Positions 1 to 6,874 of a DNA stretch of 11,012 nt are shown here, piece after piece. Made by a program: the position numbers and the translations under genes. Within the stretch, counting starts at the first letter, position 1, and each line of letters begins with the position of its first letter. The notes beneath the pieces were generated by a model. It was given only the letters and a program-made list of their open reading frames with translations. It searched no databases and was not told where the DNA came from. The stretch spans positions 1 to 11,012 of the forward strand of contig JBBRSC010000094.1 in NCBI GenBank assembly GCA_038245795.1, in the 5' to 3' direction. This DNA is from JBBRSC01 sp038245795. Lineage in GTDB: Bacteria; Actinomycetota; Acidimicrobiia; Acidimicrobiales; Microtrichaceae.

Positions 1-2729
1 CTGACGCCAGCCGTGTTCTTGTACTTCGCGCCAGCGGCCGCGGTGGTCGGGATCAACATCTTGTAGCTGTAGCGGAGCGAGTAACCAGCGGGAATGACGC
101 TGGCGGTGAGGCTGATCCGATTGGCTGTGCACGACACGTCGGTCAGGGTCAGCGTCGGTGCCACGGGCAATGGAAGCGCCGTGGCCTGGCGGACGAGGGT
201 CGCAGTCGTCGGAAGTGTGCCGCTGAGTGCCGAACACGACAGGCCCGTCGGCAGGTTGTCCCAGATGGTCACCGCTCGCGCATCGGGAATCTGGTCGTTC
301 GTCGTGCCAATGACGCGGGCGACGTCGTCGCTCTGGTCGTTCGGTGTGCCGCGATCATTGCGGAACTGTGGCGCCACGTTCGGAACGTCGATCCGGAAGG
401 TGGCGTTGTCACCCTGGATCACCGTCGAGCTGTCGTCGCCGATGATCGGCTCGGCGGGAAACCCGGTGATCGAAGCGCCCGAGCGCGCAATGTCGGTGAC
501 GCCTTTCACCAGTTGCAGTTCGGGTTCGGCCAGCATGTACGTCGCGGTGTCGCGCAGCGACACGGAGTGACCAGCCGTATCGAGGCCCGTGACCTTGAGC
601 AGGTTCTCGACGATGTCGTAGTTGTTGTTGGCATTCGGGTCGTCGCTGATCCGCGTTGCGATCACCACGTGGAACGTCGAGCCCTCGGCACTCGTGAAGC
701 GCGGATCGGCACCAGACGGAGACCCGATCGCCCACACGATCGGCTGACCAGGCCCGAAGGGGCCAGCACTCGTGAGGAGTTCATCGGGGGTGTGGCCAGC
801 CTGGCGGGCGTAGCCGAGATAGGTCGAGTTGGCGGGCACGAAGTCGGCGACCAACGCATTGCGAACCCGAATGTCAGCAGGGAAGTCCACGCGCAGGTCG
901 AAACAGGCGATGTCGTTGGGTGCAAAACGGGGGATCGATGGATTGGCTGCGGTTGCTGCCGGCGAAACGCCCGACGAACATTGATAGCTGGTGCCGCCCG
1001 CAGCGACGGTGGTGTTGGCGGCAATCGAACCGCTGAGGGTCTGCTTGTCGATGCGACTCCACGACGAGCGAATGGTGGCTTCGGACGCATCGGTGATGTT
1101 CTGCGCGCCGGTCACGTCGTCGCCGTTCACCACCGTCGTTGTGGCGTTGGTGGTGACCTGGTTGGTCAGGCCATCGAAGCTCAGTACCGGCTGGCCGGTC
1201 GAGCGGTAGTCGGCCAGGGTGCGGCTTCGGAACGTGACAACGATGACCGCGTTGGTGGCGATCGTGGGCGCGATGGCTGAGGTGATGAGCAGCGACGCCA
1301 GGTTCCAGGACAGGCGCTGTGTCCCACCGTTGGTGGTCGTGAATGTGGTGACGGTTGGATCAAATGGAGCGACGGTGGCGATCTGATCGGTGATGGAGCC
1401 GGAGCCGCCGATGTACTCGAGGCCGTCAGGCAGGGTGTCGATGATGGTGGTCTGTCCCGCGTTGCGGTACTCACCGGTGTCGAGCCTGAGGGTCCAGGTG
1501 GTCTCGCCGCCGTAGGCGATGCCGTTCAGACAATCGCCCGTTCCCGGGTCCTGCGGATTCGCAGGAGTGGCGTTGCACGCCGACTTCTTGATGCGGAGGT
1601 CCTCGGAGGTGACGGTATGGATCGTTCGGTCCCACGTCTGGGTCGGTGTCACGCCGGCGTTGAGTCGACCGGTGTAGGTGCCGGCGATCGACGCGCCGTT
1701 GCGGAGCGCCAGGGGACTGCTGGTTTCGGTGGTGACCGGGCCGGTGTTGTTGGAGAGATTGGCAACCTGCGCGCAGCTGTCGACCGCTGCGCCGCACGTC
1801 ACGCTGGGAACCGGGGTGATGGTGAACTGCGCGTTGGCGCGATTGGGGATGCCGGCCCGGTAGGTCACCAGGCGAACCTGGGCCTTGGCCAGATCGCCGA
1901 TGTTCCAACGAACGTGGGTGTAGATACCGCTAGACAAGGGCCCCGAGCCGTCGGGATCGATCTGTACGGTCTCCACCAGGCTGGGAGCCGGGCAGTTGAC
2001 CGTCAGATCAGCGGTGCTGGCGTCGAGTCGGGGGGCGCCGGGATACTCGACGGCACCGCTGGGTGTGTGGTCAGTCGTGCCACAACCGAGAAACTCGAGG
2101 CTGGCGGGCAGATAGTCGTCGACAACAGCAGCATTGGTCGGCGCGATCAGGTTGTTGGTGACCGTCAACGTGTAGATCGTGTCGTGGTCATGGACGCCTC
2201 GGAGCAGCTTGCTGTCGGTGCTGGGCTCCGATTTGGTGATCTGTACGGGGACAACGGCGGTCGTTGCCGACGACGACGCCGTGTCGGTGGCCGAGGTCGG
2301 CCCCGCAAGCGGCGAACCGGTGGCCGTGAAGCGGGGCACGTATCGGGGGTTGGTGTTGGCGTAGACGCTGGCGGTGTTGGTGAAGGTGTCTCCAACTTTG
2401 ATTGTCTGATTGTCGAGCCCGGAGGTGTTGTGTGCCACCGAGTACGTCAGGTTCTGCTTCGACCCGGGCTGGAGATCGTTGATGTTGCTCCAGATGATGG
2501 TCGTCTGGCCGGTGGCGGGTTGGTTGACGATGACCTGGCTGGGAGCGGGAGATGCCGATCCGTCGACATAGGTGACGTTCTTCGGCAGGACGTCGCGGAA
2601 GGAGGCGTTGTAGTAGCGCTTGGCTGCCGGGTTCGTGGCGCTCCACGTATTGGCCGCCGTCAAGGTGACCTTCGACGTGCCGCCGTAGACGACGGTCGCA
2701 GGGGCGTCCTTGGTGAGAACCAGCGAATC
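1..2729 (-). repeat. Five DUF11-like extracellular protein repeats within the giant fusion
   Basis: Five units begin with a short strand ending in lysine: K631, K790, K1005/1006, K1186 and K1366. Each reaches a D-x-(L/V)-P turn at 670, 829, 1055, 1253 and 1448. Unit spans on DNA are about 2729-2247, 2246-1602, 1601-1062, 1061-522 and 521-1, the last one incomplete. Lysine-to-Asp spacing grows from 39 in the first two units to about 49, 67 and 82, so later units carry insertions, several with paired Cys. This matches the general DUF11 pattern seen in bacterial surface proteins: an initial K strand, a later D-x-LP-x-(G/S)-(L/V) turn, and Asn/Thr-rich strands. The repeats are divergent at DNA level, so this is an old protein repeat and not a recent tandem duplication. 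Confidence 0.7.
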
Positions 2730-4601
2730 AGCGGGCGTCGCCGCGCCAGCGAACGGCACAGGCGCTGCGGCCGCCAACCCGGTGGCGAACAATCCCACAC
2801 AGGTGAGGAGCCGGATGACACGATGGTGTCCGCGATCGAGGACCGGCAGACCGGGTCGGTGCGTTGCCGTTCCCGGCTCAGTGGCTGTTGTCTCGTCGGC
2901 CCAGGTCTGGGCCCAGTAGCGGATGAGAGCGTCGTGATCTGCGGTGCCGATCTCGGTGAACTCAATGCCGACCGCGCTGATGTCAGGCGTGAGCGACCGG
3001 ACGTGGGCTACCAACTGGATGCGGCCGGCTCTCGGCAACGTCAGAGCAAGCGCAACCCGGTCACCGACCGCGACGTCAACGGCGGCGACGCCGATGGCGG
3101 AGACCAGTCGGGCGCCGCCGGGGCCGAGGTTCCGGACCTCGATGGGATGACCATCGAGGTCCGCACGCAGCGAGACAGCTGACCGGTTGGCGGCGCGTCG
3201 TTGGGACTGCTTCGACAGGATGATCTTCATGCCGCGCAGAGCGGGTACGAGGGTGGCGATACCGAGGGCGAGGGTGGCGATCGTTGCTGAGCGGCTCGAG
3301 GTCGTCAGTACCGGTGCGCCGAATGTCGTGGCGGTCCGGAGCAGGATCGCAACGTTCAGCGCAATGAGCATCGCCGATGCGATGGGTTGAGCGCTGAGCC
3401 GTTGGATGGGAGTCAGGTGCTCAGGGCGGTTGACGGGGCGAGTGTTCCGTCGGGCGCGGAGCGATGCCAGCAGTGACGCCAACCCGGTGTCGATGCGATC
3501 GACCGAGTGCGCTGCCAGTGCCCCGGGTGCAATGCGTCCGCCACTGATCGACCAGCGCGCCCAGGCGGCGAGGGCGTAGGCGGGGAGTCCGAGTCCGAGG
3601 ACTCCGAGTGGCGTCAACGAGAACGGAAGTTGGCCGGTCAGCACCGATGCGATGACGGCGATCGCCCAGATGGCGGCGAAGACGCCCACCAATTGGTCGA
3701 GCACCGTGGACGCCAGCAAGAGTCGCGATCGGACGTCGAGGCCTCGAGCAAGGAGGGGGTTCCGGCGCGTCCAGAGACTGCTCAGACGGTCGGCCCCTTG
3801 CGCGATCAGACGTGCCTGAGTGGCGACCGCGTGCTCTGCGGATTGGGCGGCGACCATCGAGGATGACGCGGACACGATCGACCAGTCGGCAGCCAGTAGG
3901 TCCACGCTGGCTGCGAATTCGCCGGCCGTCGGATTGATCGATGCCAAAGCGACCGTTCGAATGACCGAGCCGCCGCCGGTCCACGTGACGGCAGTGGCGT
4001 CGCCCCACTCATTGCGCGTCGATTGGATCACGGCGACCCGTGGATCCGCGAACGTGGCGCGAGCTGTGTCGACAAGGTGTCGCAACGGAACCGAGCCTGC
4101 TCCGATCAGGGCGATGGCGTCAGCCTCTGAGGCGGCCCCAGCAGCGCGCACGGCACCGACCCAGGTCCCGTCGGATTCGATGAGTTCAGCGCCGAGTTCG
4201 ATGGCCAACTCGTCGAATCCACTCGACGCCTCGGCGAGGAGCAGGAGTCGATGTCGATCGGTCACGTCGAGTGATGCGAGGAGCGACGTTCGCACCTGTG
4301 CTGCGTCGTCGCTGGTGGTGACGAGCACGGCGACATCAATGGTCAGGGGGACGTCGTCGGAACTGGGGACATCGGTCGTCGTCCGAGTTGACCCCGGGGT
4401 CGAGTCCGTCACTGGTGATCTCAGCAGCATCGTCGTGAGACGAAGCACGGCGAAGGCTTCGACGGCCCACACGGCCCAGAACAGTCCCGCCGGGACCCCG
4501 ATGCGCGTCGCGACAACGCGCCACGCCAACCACGTCACGCCGAACGTGATGGCGCCGATTCTAAGTGCGTCGTTGGAACGTAACGGGCGTGAACCGCGCA
4601 T
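1..4601 (-). CDS. Giant fusion: pseudo-GT2 (BcsA-like) membrane module + PilZ + internal TM + DUF11-like surface repeats (partial, C-terminus off left edge)
   Basis: ATG at 4601 is preceded by GAGAGG seven bases upstream. The frame stays open for 1533 codons to base 1 with no stop. Residues 12-30 and 34-60 are hydrophobic helices. Residues 88-275 align with the BcsA-type GT2 core through landmarks such as DPRVAVIQ (186-193) and NPLLARGL (281-288). Helices follow at about 299-320, 327-349, 402-424 and 436-457. PilZ occupies about 462-568, with R469xxxR473 and N491LGPGG496. A basic-hydrophobic AxA-like segment lies at 588-626, then Ser/Thr/Asn-rich DUF11-like repeats run to the edge. Known BcsA proteins synthesise beta-glucan at the membrane and are switched on by c-di-GMP at PilZ. 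Here the catalytic motifs are replaced (GAG for DAD at 167-169, AGE for TED at 226-228, QARLI for QxxRW at 262-266), so synthesis is unlikely. I infer a c-di-GMP-sensing membrane anchor carrying an external stalk. The true C-terminus and any cell-wall anchor are outside the window. It is divergent from ohr, and no bcsB-like partner is visible. Confidence 0.85.
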   Translation of the reverse strand, partial: MRGSRPLRSNDALRIGAITFGVTWLAWRVVATRIGVPAGLFWAVWAVEAFAVLRLTTMLLRSPVTDSTPGSTRTTTDVPSSDDVPLTIDVAVLVTTSDDAAQVRTSLLASLDVTDRHRLLLLAEASSGFDELAIELGAELIESDGTWVGAVRAAGAASEADAIALIGAGSVPLRHLVDTARATFADPRVAVIQSTRNEWGDATAVTWTGGGSVIRTVALASINPTAGEFAASVDLLAADWSIVSASSSMVAAQSAEHAVATQARLIAQGADRLSSLWTRRNPLLARGLDVRSRLLLASTVLDQLVGVFAAIWAIAVIASVLTGQLPFSLTPLGVLGLGLPAYALAAWARWSISGGRIAPGALAAHSVDRIDTGLASLLASLRARRNTRPVNRPEHLTPIQRLSAQPIASAMLIALNVAILLRTATTFGAPVLTTSSRSATIATLALGIATLVPALRGMKIILSKQSQRRAANRSAVSLRADLDGHPIEVRNLGPGGARLVSAIGVAAVDVAVGDRVALALTLPRAGRIQLVAHVRSLTPDISAVGIEFTEIGTADHDALIRYWAQTWADETTATEPGTATHRPGLPVLDRGHHRVIRLLTCVGLFATGLAAAAPVPFAGAATPADSLVLTKDAPATVVYGGTSKVTLTAANTWSATNPAAKRYYNASFRDVLPKNVTYVDGSASPAPSQVIVNQPATGQTTIIWSNINDLQPGSKQNLTYSVAHNTSGLDNQTIKVGDTFTNTASVYANTNPRYVPRFTATGSPLAGPTSATDTASSSATTAVVPVQITKSEPSTDSKLLRGVHDHDTIYTLTVTNNLIAPTNAAVVDDYLPASLEFLGCGTTDHTPSGAVEYPGAPRLDASTADLTVNCPAPSLVETVQIDPDGSGPLSSGIYTHVRWNIGDLAKAQVRLVTYRAGIPNRANAQFTITPVPSVTCGAAVDSCAQVANLSNNTGPVTTETSSPLALRNGASIAGTYTGRLNAGVTPTQTWDRTIHTVTSEDLRIKKSACNATPANPQDPGTGDCLNGIAYGGETTWTLRLDTGEYRNAGQTTIIDTLPDGLEYIGGSGSITDQIATVAPFDPTVTTFTTTNGGTQRLSWNLASLLITSAIAPTIATNAVIVVTFRSRTLADYRSTGQPVLSFDGLTNQVTTNATTTVVNGDDVTGAQNITDASEATIRSSWSRIDKQTLSGSIAANTTVAAGGTSYQCSSGVSPAATAANPSIPRFAPNDIACFDLRVDFPADIRVRNALVADFVPANSTYLGYARQAGHTPDELLTSAGPFGPGQPIVWAIGSPSGADPRFTSAEGSTFHVVIATRISDDPNANNNYDIVENLLKVTGLDTAGHSVSLRDTATYMLAEPELQLVKGVTDIARSGASITGFPAEPIIGDDSSTVIQGDNATFRIDVPNVAPQFRNDRGTPNDQSDDVARVIGTTNDQIPDARAVTIWDNLPTGLSCSALSGTLPTTATLVRQATALPLPVAPTLTLTDVSCTANRISLTASVIPAGYSLRYSYKMLIPTTAAAGAKYKNTAGV

Positions 4602-4736
4602 GTGGAAACCTCTCGTCACTGATAGGTGCTCCTACGGCCGATTGGCCGCGTTTGTGAGGTCGTGACCGGAACTACCGATCTCAGGGGTGCCCTGACCGTT
4701 ACCGACGGCGTCACGAATCGTCGTACGCTGTACTCG
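4602..4736. promoter_or_regulatory. Divergent intergenic region between the giant fusion gene and ohr
   Basis: These 135 bases must hold the promoters of both divergent genes. On the plus side, TACGCT (4724-4729) lies seven bases before the GTG of ohr, the layout of an actinobacterial leaderless promoter (-10 consensus TANNNT). A possible -35, TTACCG (4699-4704), is 19 bases upstream. On the minus side no clear -10 was found. A perfect short palindrome, CGGCC-GATT-GGCCG (4635-4648), sits about 35 bases before the start of the fusion gene and could be an operator or a small 5'-UTR hairpin. That role is speculative. Confidence 0.4.
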
Positions 4737-5156
4737 GTGAACACTCTCTACACCGCAGAAGCCACCGCATGGGGGGGTCGTGAGGGTCGTGCTACCTCCT
4801 CTGATTCCAACGTCGACGTCCAGTTGTCGCTGCCCAAAGGGCTCGGCGGCCCGGAGACTCCCGGAACAACGAACCCGGAGCAGCTCTTCGCGACGGGCTA
4901 CGCGGCATGTTTCCACAGCGCCTTGAAATTGATGGCCAAGGGTGCCGGCGTCGACGTGAGCGAGTCAGCTGTCACGGCGCAGGTTGATATCGGAACACTC
5001 GACTCCGGTGGATTCCAGCTCGCAGTTCGCCTTCAGCTCGAGGTGGCCAACGTCGATCGTGCCGTCGCCGAGGACCTCATGTCGAAGGCCCATGATGTCT
5101 GCCCGTACAGCAATGCAACACGGGGCAACATCGACGTCCAACTGATCGTCGTCTGA
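4737..5156 (+). CDS. ohr: Organic hydroperoxide resistance protein, OsmC/Ohr family
   Basis: Ohr is a cytosolic thiol peroxidase that reduces organic and fatty-acid hydroperoxides with two cysteines, normally recycled by lipoylated proteins. From GTG 4737 the product is 139 residues, the usual Ohr length. It begins MNTLYTAEATAWGGREG, the typical Ohr N-terminus. The first catalytic cysteine is C58 in GYAACFHSALK, the second C122 in VCPYSNATRGNIDV. Conserved R15 and E48 of the NPEQLF block are present. An upstream in-frame ATG at 4626 would add 37 residues with no family counterpart, so I reject it. No Shine-Dalgarno is visible, but TACGCT sits seven bases before the GTG, which suggests a leaderless transcript. 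No OhrR-type regulator is in the window. The gene converges on the PAP2 gene with 21 bases between stops. Confidence 0.95.
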   Translation: MNTLYTAEATAWGGREGRATSSDSNVDVQLSLPKGLGGPETPGTTNPEQLFATGYAACFHSALKLMAKGAGVDVSESAVTAQVDIGTLDSGGFQLAVRLQLEVANVDRAVAEDLMSKAHDVCPYSNATRGNIDVQLIVV

Positions 5157-5177
5157 CGCCCAGCAGCGGAGCGTTCG

Positions 5178-5783
5178 TCAGGTCGCCGCTGGCGCGGCGC
5201 TGATCAGCGGTCGCAGCGGTGAGCGCATCAGGCGCCGATTGATGAGTGCGAACAACGCCGTTGCGGGCCGTGCCAAGACGAACGCAATCGTCGATCCGAA
5301 CACCAGGCCGCCGAGGACGTCGGTGGGGTAGTGGGCACCCACATAGAGGCGGTCGATTCCCATCAGAACGGCGAGTCCGAAGGCGACCCGGCCATACCAG
5401 CGGTGACGGAGATACCGACCGGCAACGAGGAGCCCGACGGCGACAGCGGCGGTGGCGGTGCCATGATCGCTCGGGAACGAGAAATCGGTGGTTCGGTCCA
5501 ACAGCAGGTGCGTGCCTTCGAGCACGGCGGTCGGCCGCGCCCGATCAATGGGGGCGCCGATGAGTTGGACCGCCAGCGCACCCACGAGCGCCGCCACGCC
5601 CGCCCATGTCACCGCCGCTACTGCCTGGACAGGGTCATCGGCGGAGCGGGCGTCCCACCACGCAATCAACAGGAGCAGCGCGAACAGCGTGATGCCCCAG
5701 ACGGCGTAGGTGGTGGCGACGCCGTGCAGCCACGGCGTTCGATCTGCCAGTCGATTGAACCAGCGGAAGATCCTGTCGTCCAT
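5178..5783 (-). CDS. PAP2-family phosphatase, BcrC-like undecaprenyl-diphosphatase candidate
   Basis: This 201-residue integral membrane protein probably dephosphorylates undecaprenyl diphosphate or a related lipid phosphate at the outer face of the membrane. The PAP2 signature is present in order: DRARP (80-84), FPSDHGTA (103-110) with catalytic H107, and DRLYVGAHYPTDVLGG (144-159) with H151 and D155. PSDH in place of PSGH, and the absence of the usual lysine of the first motif, are features shared with BcrC-type enzymes. Hydrophobic helices lie at about 25-42, 55-77, 110-123, 133-143 and 158-180. I chose ATG 5783 because MDDRIFRWFNRLA is a typical family start and GAGAG precedes it by nine bases. 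GTG 5813 would add ten polar residues. Exact substrate is inferred from motif style only. Confidence 0.85.
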   Translation of the reverse strand: MDDRIFRWFNRLADRTPWLHGVATTYAVWGITLFALLLLIAWWDARSADDPVQAVAAVTWAGVAALVGALAVQLIGAPIDRARPTAVLEGTHLLLDRTTDFSFPSDHGTATAAVAVGLLVAGRYLRHRWYGRVAFGLAVLMGIDRLYVGAHYPTDVLGGLVFGSTIAFVLARPATALFALINRRLMRSPLRPLISAAPAAT

Positions 5784-5864
5784 GTCGTGATGCTCTCTGT
5801 TCGCCCGCCACACTGTGCCATCCCGATAGCTCGTTCACTGGTCAGCGGTGGTGGCCCCTCCCGC

Positions 5865-5870
5865 TACGCT
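5865..5870 (+). promoter_or_regulatory. Candidate -10 element of the universal stress protein gene
   Basis: TACGCT fits the TANNNT actinobacterial -10 and lies 33 bases before the ATG, leaving room for a short leader with the GAGGT ribosome site at 5891-5895. The heptamer TACGCTG here is identical to that before ohr (4724-4730). No convincing -35 is visible. The surrounding 120-base gap (5784-5903) is shared with the divergent PAP2 gene. Confidence 0.3.
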
Positions 5871-5903
5871 GCCACCACACCGAGCGTTCTGAGGTAGATC
5901 GAT

Positions 5904-6371
5904 ATGGCACATACGTTCGTCGGGTGCACCGATGGTTCAGAGCTCTCCGTCAGTGCGCTGGCAGCGGCGCTGTCGTTGTTGGATCTGTCGGACGCGCGGG
6001 TGGTGATTCTGACCGTGGTCGATCCGCTCGACCCGATGCTCGTGACTGGGACGGGGATCGCCGGAGGACTGATGACGCCCGAGGAGTTCGAGCGCACTCA
6101 GGAGCAGGAGATGATCGAGGGCGAGCGGGCGCTCGCCATTGCGGTGGCGGGCCTCGGACGACCGGGTGTCGAAACCAAAGTGCTCACGGGCGACGCTGGG
6201 CCGACGATCTGCGAGTTCGCAACGGAGATCGATGCCTCGGCGATTCTGTTGGGGTCGCGCGGTCGGAGCGGTTTCAAGCGCGCCGTGCTCGGGTCGGTTT
6301 CGGATCATGTCATTCGCAACGCGTCGTGTCCGGTGCTCGTCACCGGCGCCGAGGCCGACGCAGCCCAGTAG
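5904..6371 (+). CDS. Universal stress protein, UspA family, single domain, ATP-binding type
   Basis: The 155-residue product is a single Usp domain. It starts with a beta strand and the V-x-x-D-G-S type loop (FVGCTDGSELS, 5-15), in which the usual first Asp is replaced by Cys8. It ends with the nucleotide-binding signature G-x2-G-x9-G-S: G117, G120, G130, S131. The closing strand CPVLVTG (142-148) is also typical. Proteins with this signature usually bind ATP and act in stress survival or dormancy; the precise partner is unknown. ATG 5904 has GAGGT eight bases upstream. Residues 47-75, with a Gly-rich then Glu-rich stretch, are the usual variable Usp insert. It converges on the small Cys-containing gene downstream. 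Confidence 0.93.
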   Translation: MAHTFVGCTDGSELSVSALAAALSLLDLSDARVVILTVVDPLDPMLVTGTGIAGGLMTPEEFERTQEQEMIEGERALAIAVAGLGRPGVETKVLTGDAGPTICEFATEIDASAILLGSRGRSGFKRAVLGSVSDHVIRNASCPVLVTGAEADAAQ

Positions 6372-6394
6372 TCGAACGCCCAGTCGTCGGAACC

Positions 6395-6417
6395 TGCCGG
6401 CCCGCAGGGAACCGGCA
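6395..6417. terminator. Weak hairpin between convergent usp and small Cys-protein genes
   Basis: TGCCGG (6395-6400) and CCGGCA (6412-6417) form a perfect six-base stem with an 11-base loop, lying in the 52-base gap between two convergent genes. An alternative inner stem, CCTGC/GCAGG, overlaps it. No T tract follows on either strand, so this is at most an atypical bidirectional terminator. Confidence 0.35.
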
Positions 6418-6423
6418 CCCGTC

Positions 6424-6795
6424 TCAGGTGTCGATGTCGGACCGGTCGGTGAGTCGCCGGAGCACCATCGCGTCCTCGGCCGAGGCCGACGGTCCGTACG
6501 CCGTGCTGTACAGGCCGCGACGGCCGCACTCGCACTCGATGGCCAACAGGATCGACTCGTCATCGGGGTTCGATGCGCCCTCGAAGCGGACGGTCTGAGC
6601 GATGTGCGCTCCGGCCGGATCGCACGATCCGCGGCAACTGCGGCACGCCAGCTGACCGTCGCTCGTAGCGAAGAAGTCCTCCACGAATCCCTCACTTCGA
6701 AGCCGGGTGATCGCACCGGACAAGGTCTGGTCGTCGCCGGGTCGGGGTTGCTTCGCCGAGTTCGTCACCAGCTGAGTCTCGCCCGTGGGAGCCAT
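6424..6795 (-). CDS. Small conserved protein with Cys cluster, similar to proteins annotated as phosphoribosylpyrophosphate synthetase-like
   Basis: From ATG 6795 the product is 123 residues. The core from about residue 23 (TLSGAITRLRSEGFVEDF) through TVRFEGASNPDDESILLAI (68-86) to GLYSTAYG (94-101) resembles a small uncharacterised family sometimes labelled phosphoribosylpyrophosphate synthetase. That label is probably a transferred annotation: nothing here resembles the real PRPP synthetase fold, and 123 residues is far too short for it. Distinctive are C51xxC54xxxC58 and C88xC90, enough ligands for a metal site, which is inference. The frame is open upstream to 7275, but that extension runs through the start of the divergent membrane gene and is composition-driven. 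No strong Shine-Dalgarno precedes ATG 6795, and GTG 6816 or 6768 are alternative starts. Confidence 0.65.
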   Translation of the reverse strand: MAPTGETQLVTNSAKQPRPGDDQTLSGAITRLRSEGFVEDFFATSDGQLACRSCRGSCDPAGAHIAQTVRFEGASNPDDESILLAIECECGRRGLYSTAYGPSASAEDAMVLRRLTDRSDIDT

Positions 6796-6874
6796 CCGGG
6801 CAACAGGTCGGAGCACCTCACCGTGGTCGACACCTGAGAAGATGGAGCGTCGGAACATCAAGAAGGGCATCCCC

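Noticed and set aside
2700..2900. Two separate genes, a PilZ-ending synthase and a secreted DUF11 protein
   Set aside because: There is no stop codon after the PilZ domain and no usable in-frame start before the signal-like segment, so the sequence as given encodes one chain.
1617..3182. 521-residue plus-strand ORF opposite the giant fusion gene
   Set aside because: Its product is Gly/Arg/Val-rich low-complexity sequence without domains, as expected for the shadow of a high-GC gene. The minus strand carries recognisable PilZ, membrane and repeat sequence over the same bases.
4626..4736. Upstream ATG extension of ohr
   Set aside because: It adds 37 residues with no counterpart in Ohr proteins. 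The GTG at 4737 gives the normal length and a leaderless-type promoter lies inside the extension.
5153..5181. Inverted repeat CTGACG/CGTCAG between ohr and PAP2 as a terminator
   Set aside because: Six-base stem with a 17-base loop and no T tract. Convergent genes both ending in TGA give part of this symmetry for free. The similar CTGAT/ATCAG at 10345-10380 is discounted for the same reason.
5784..5813. GTG 5813 as the PAP2 start
   Set aside because: It would add ten polar residues (MWRANREHHD) before a typical family N-terminus. ATG 5783 has an acceptable GAGAG upstream.
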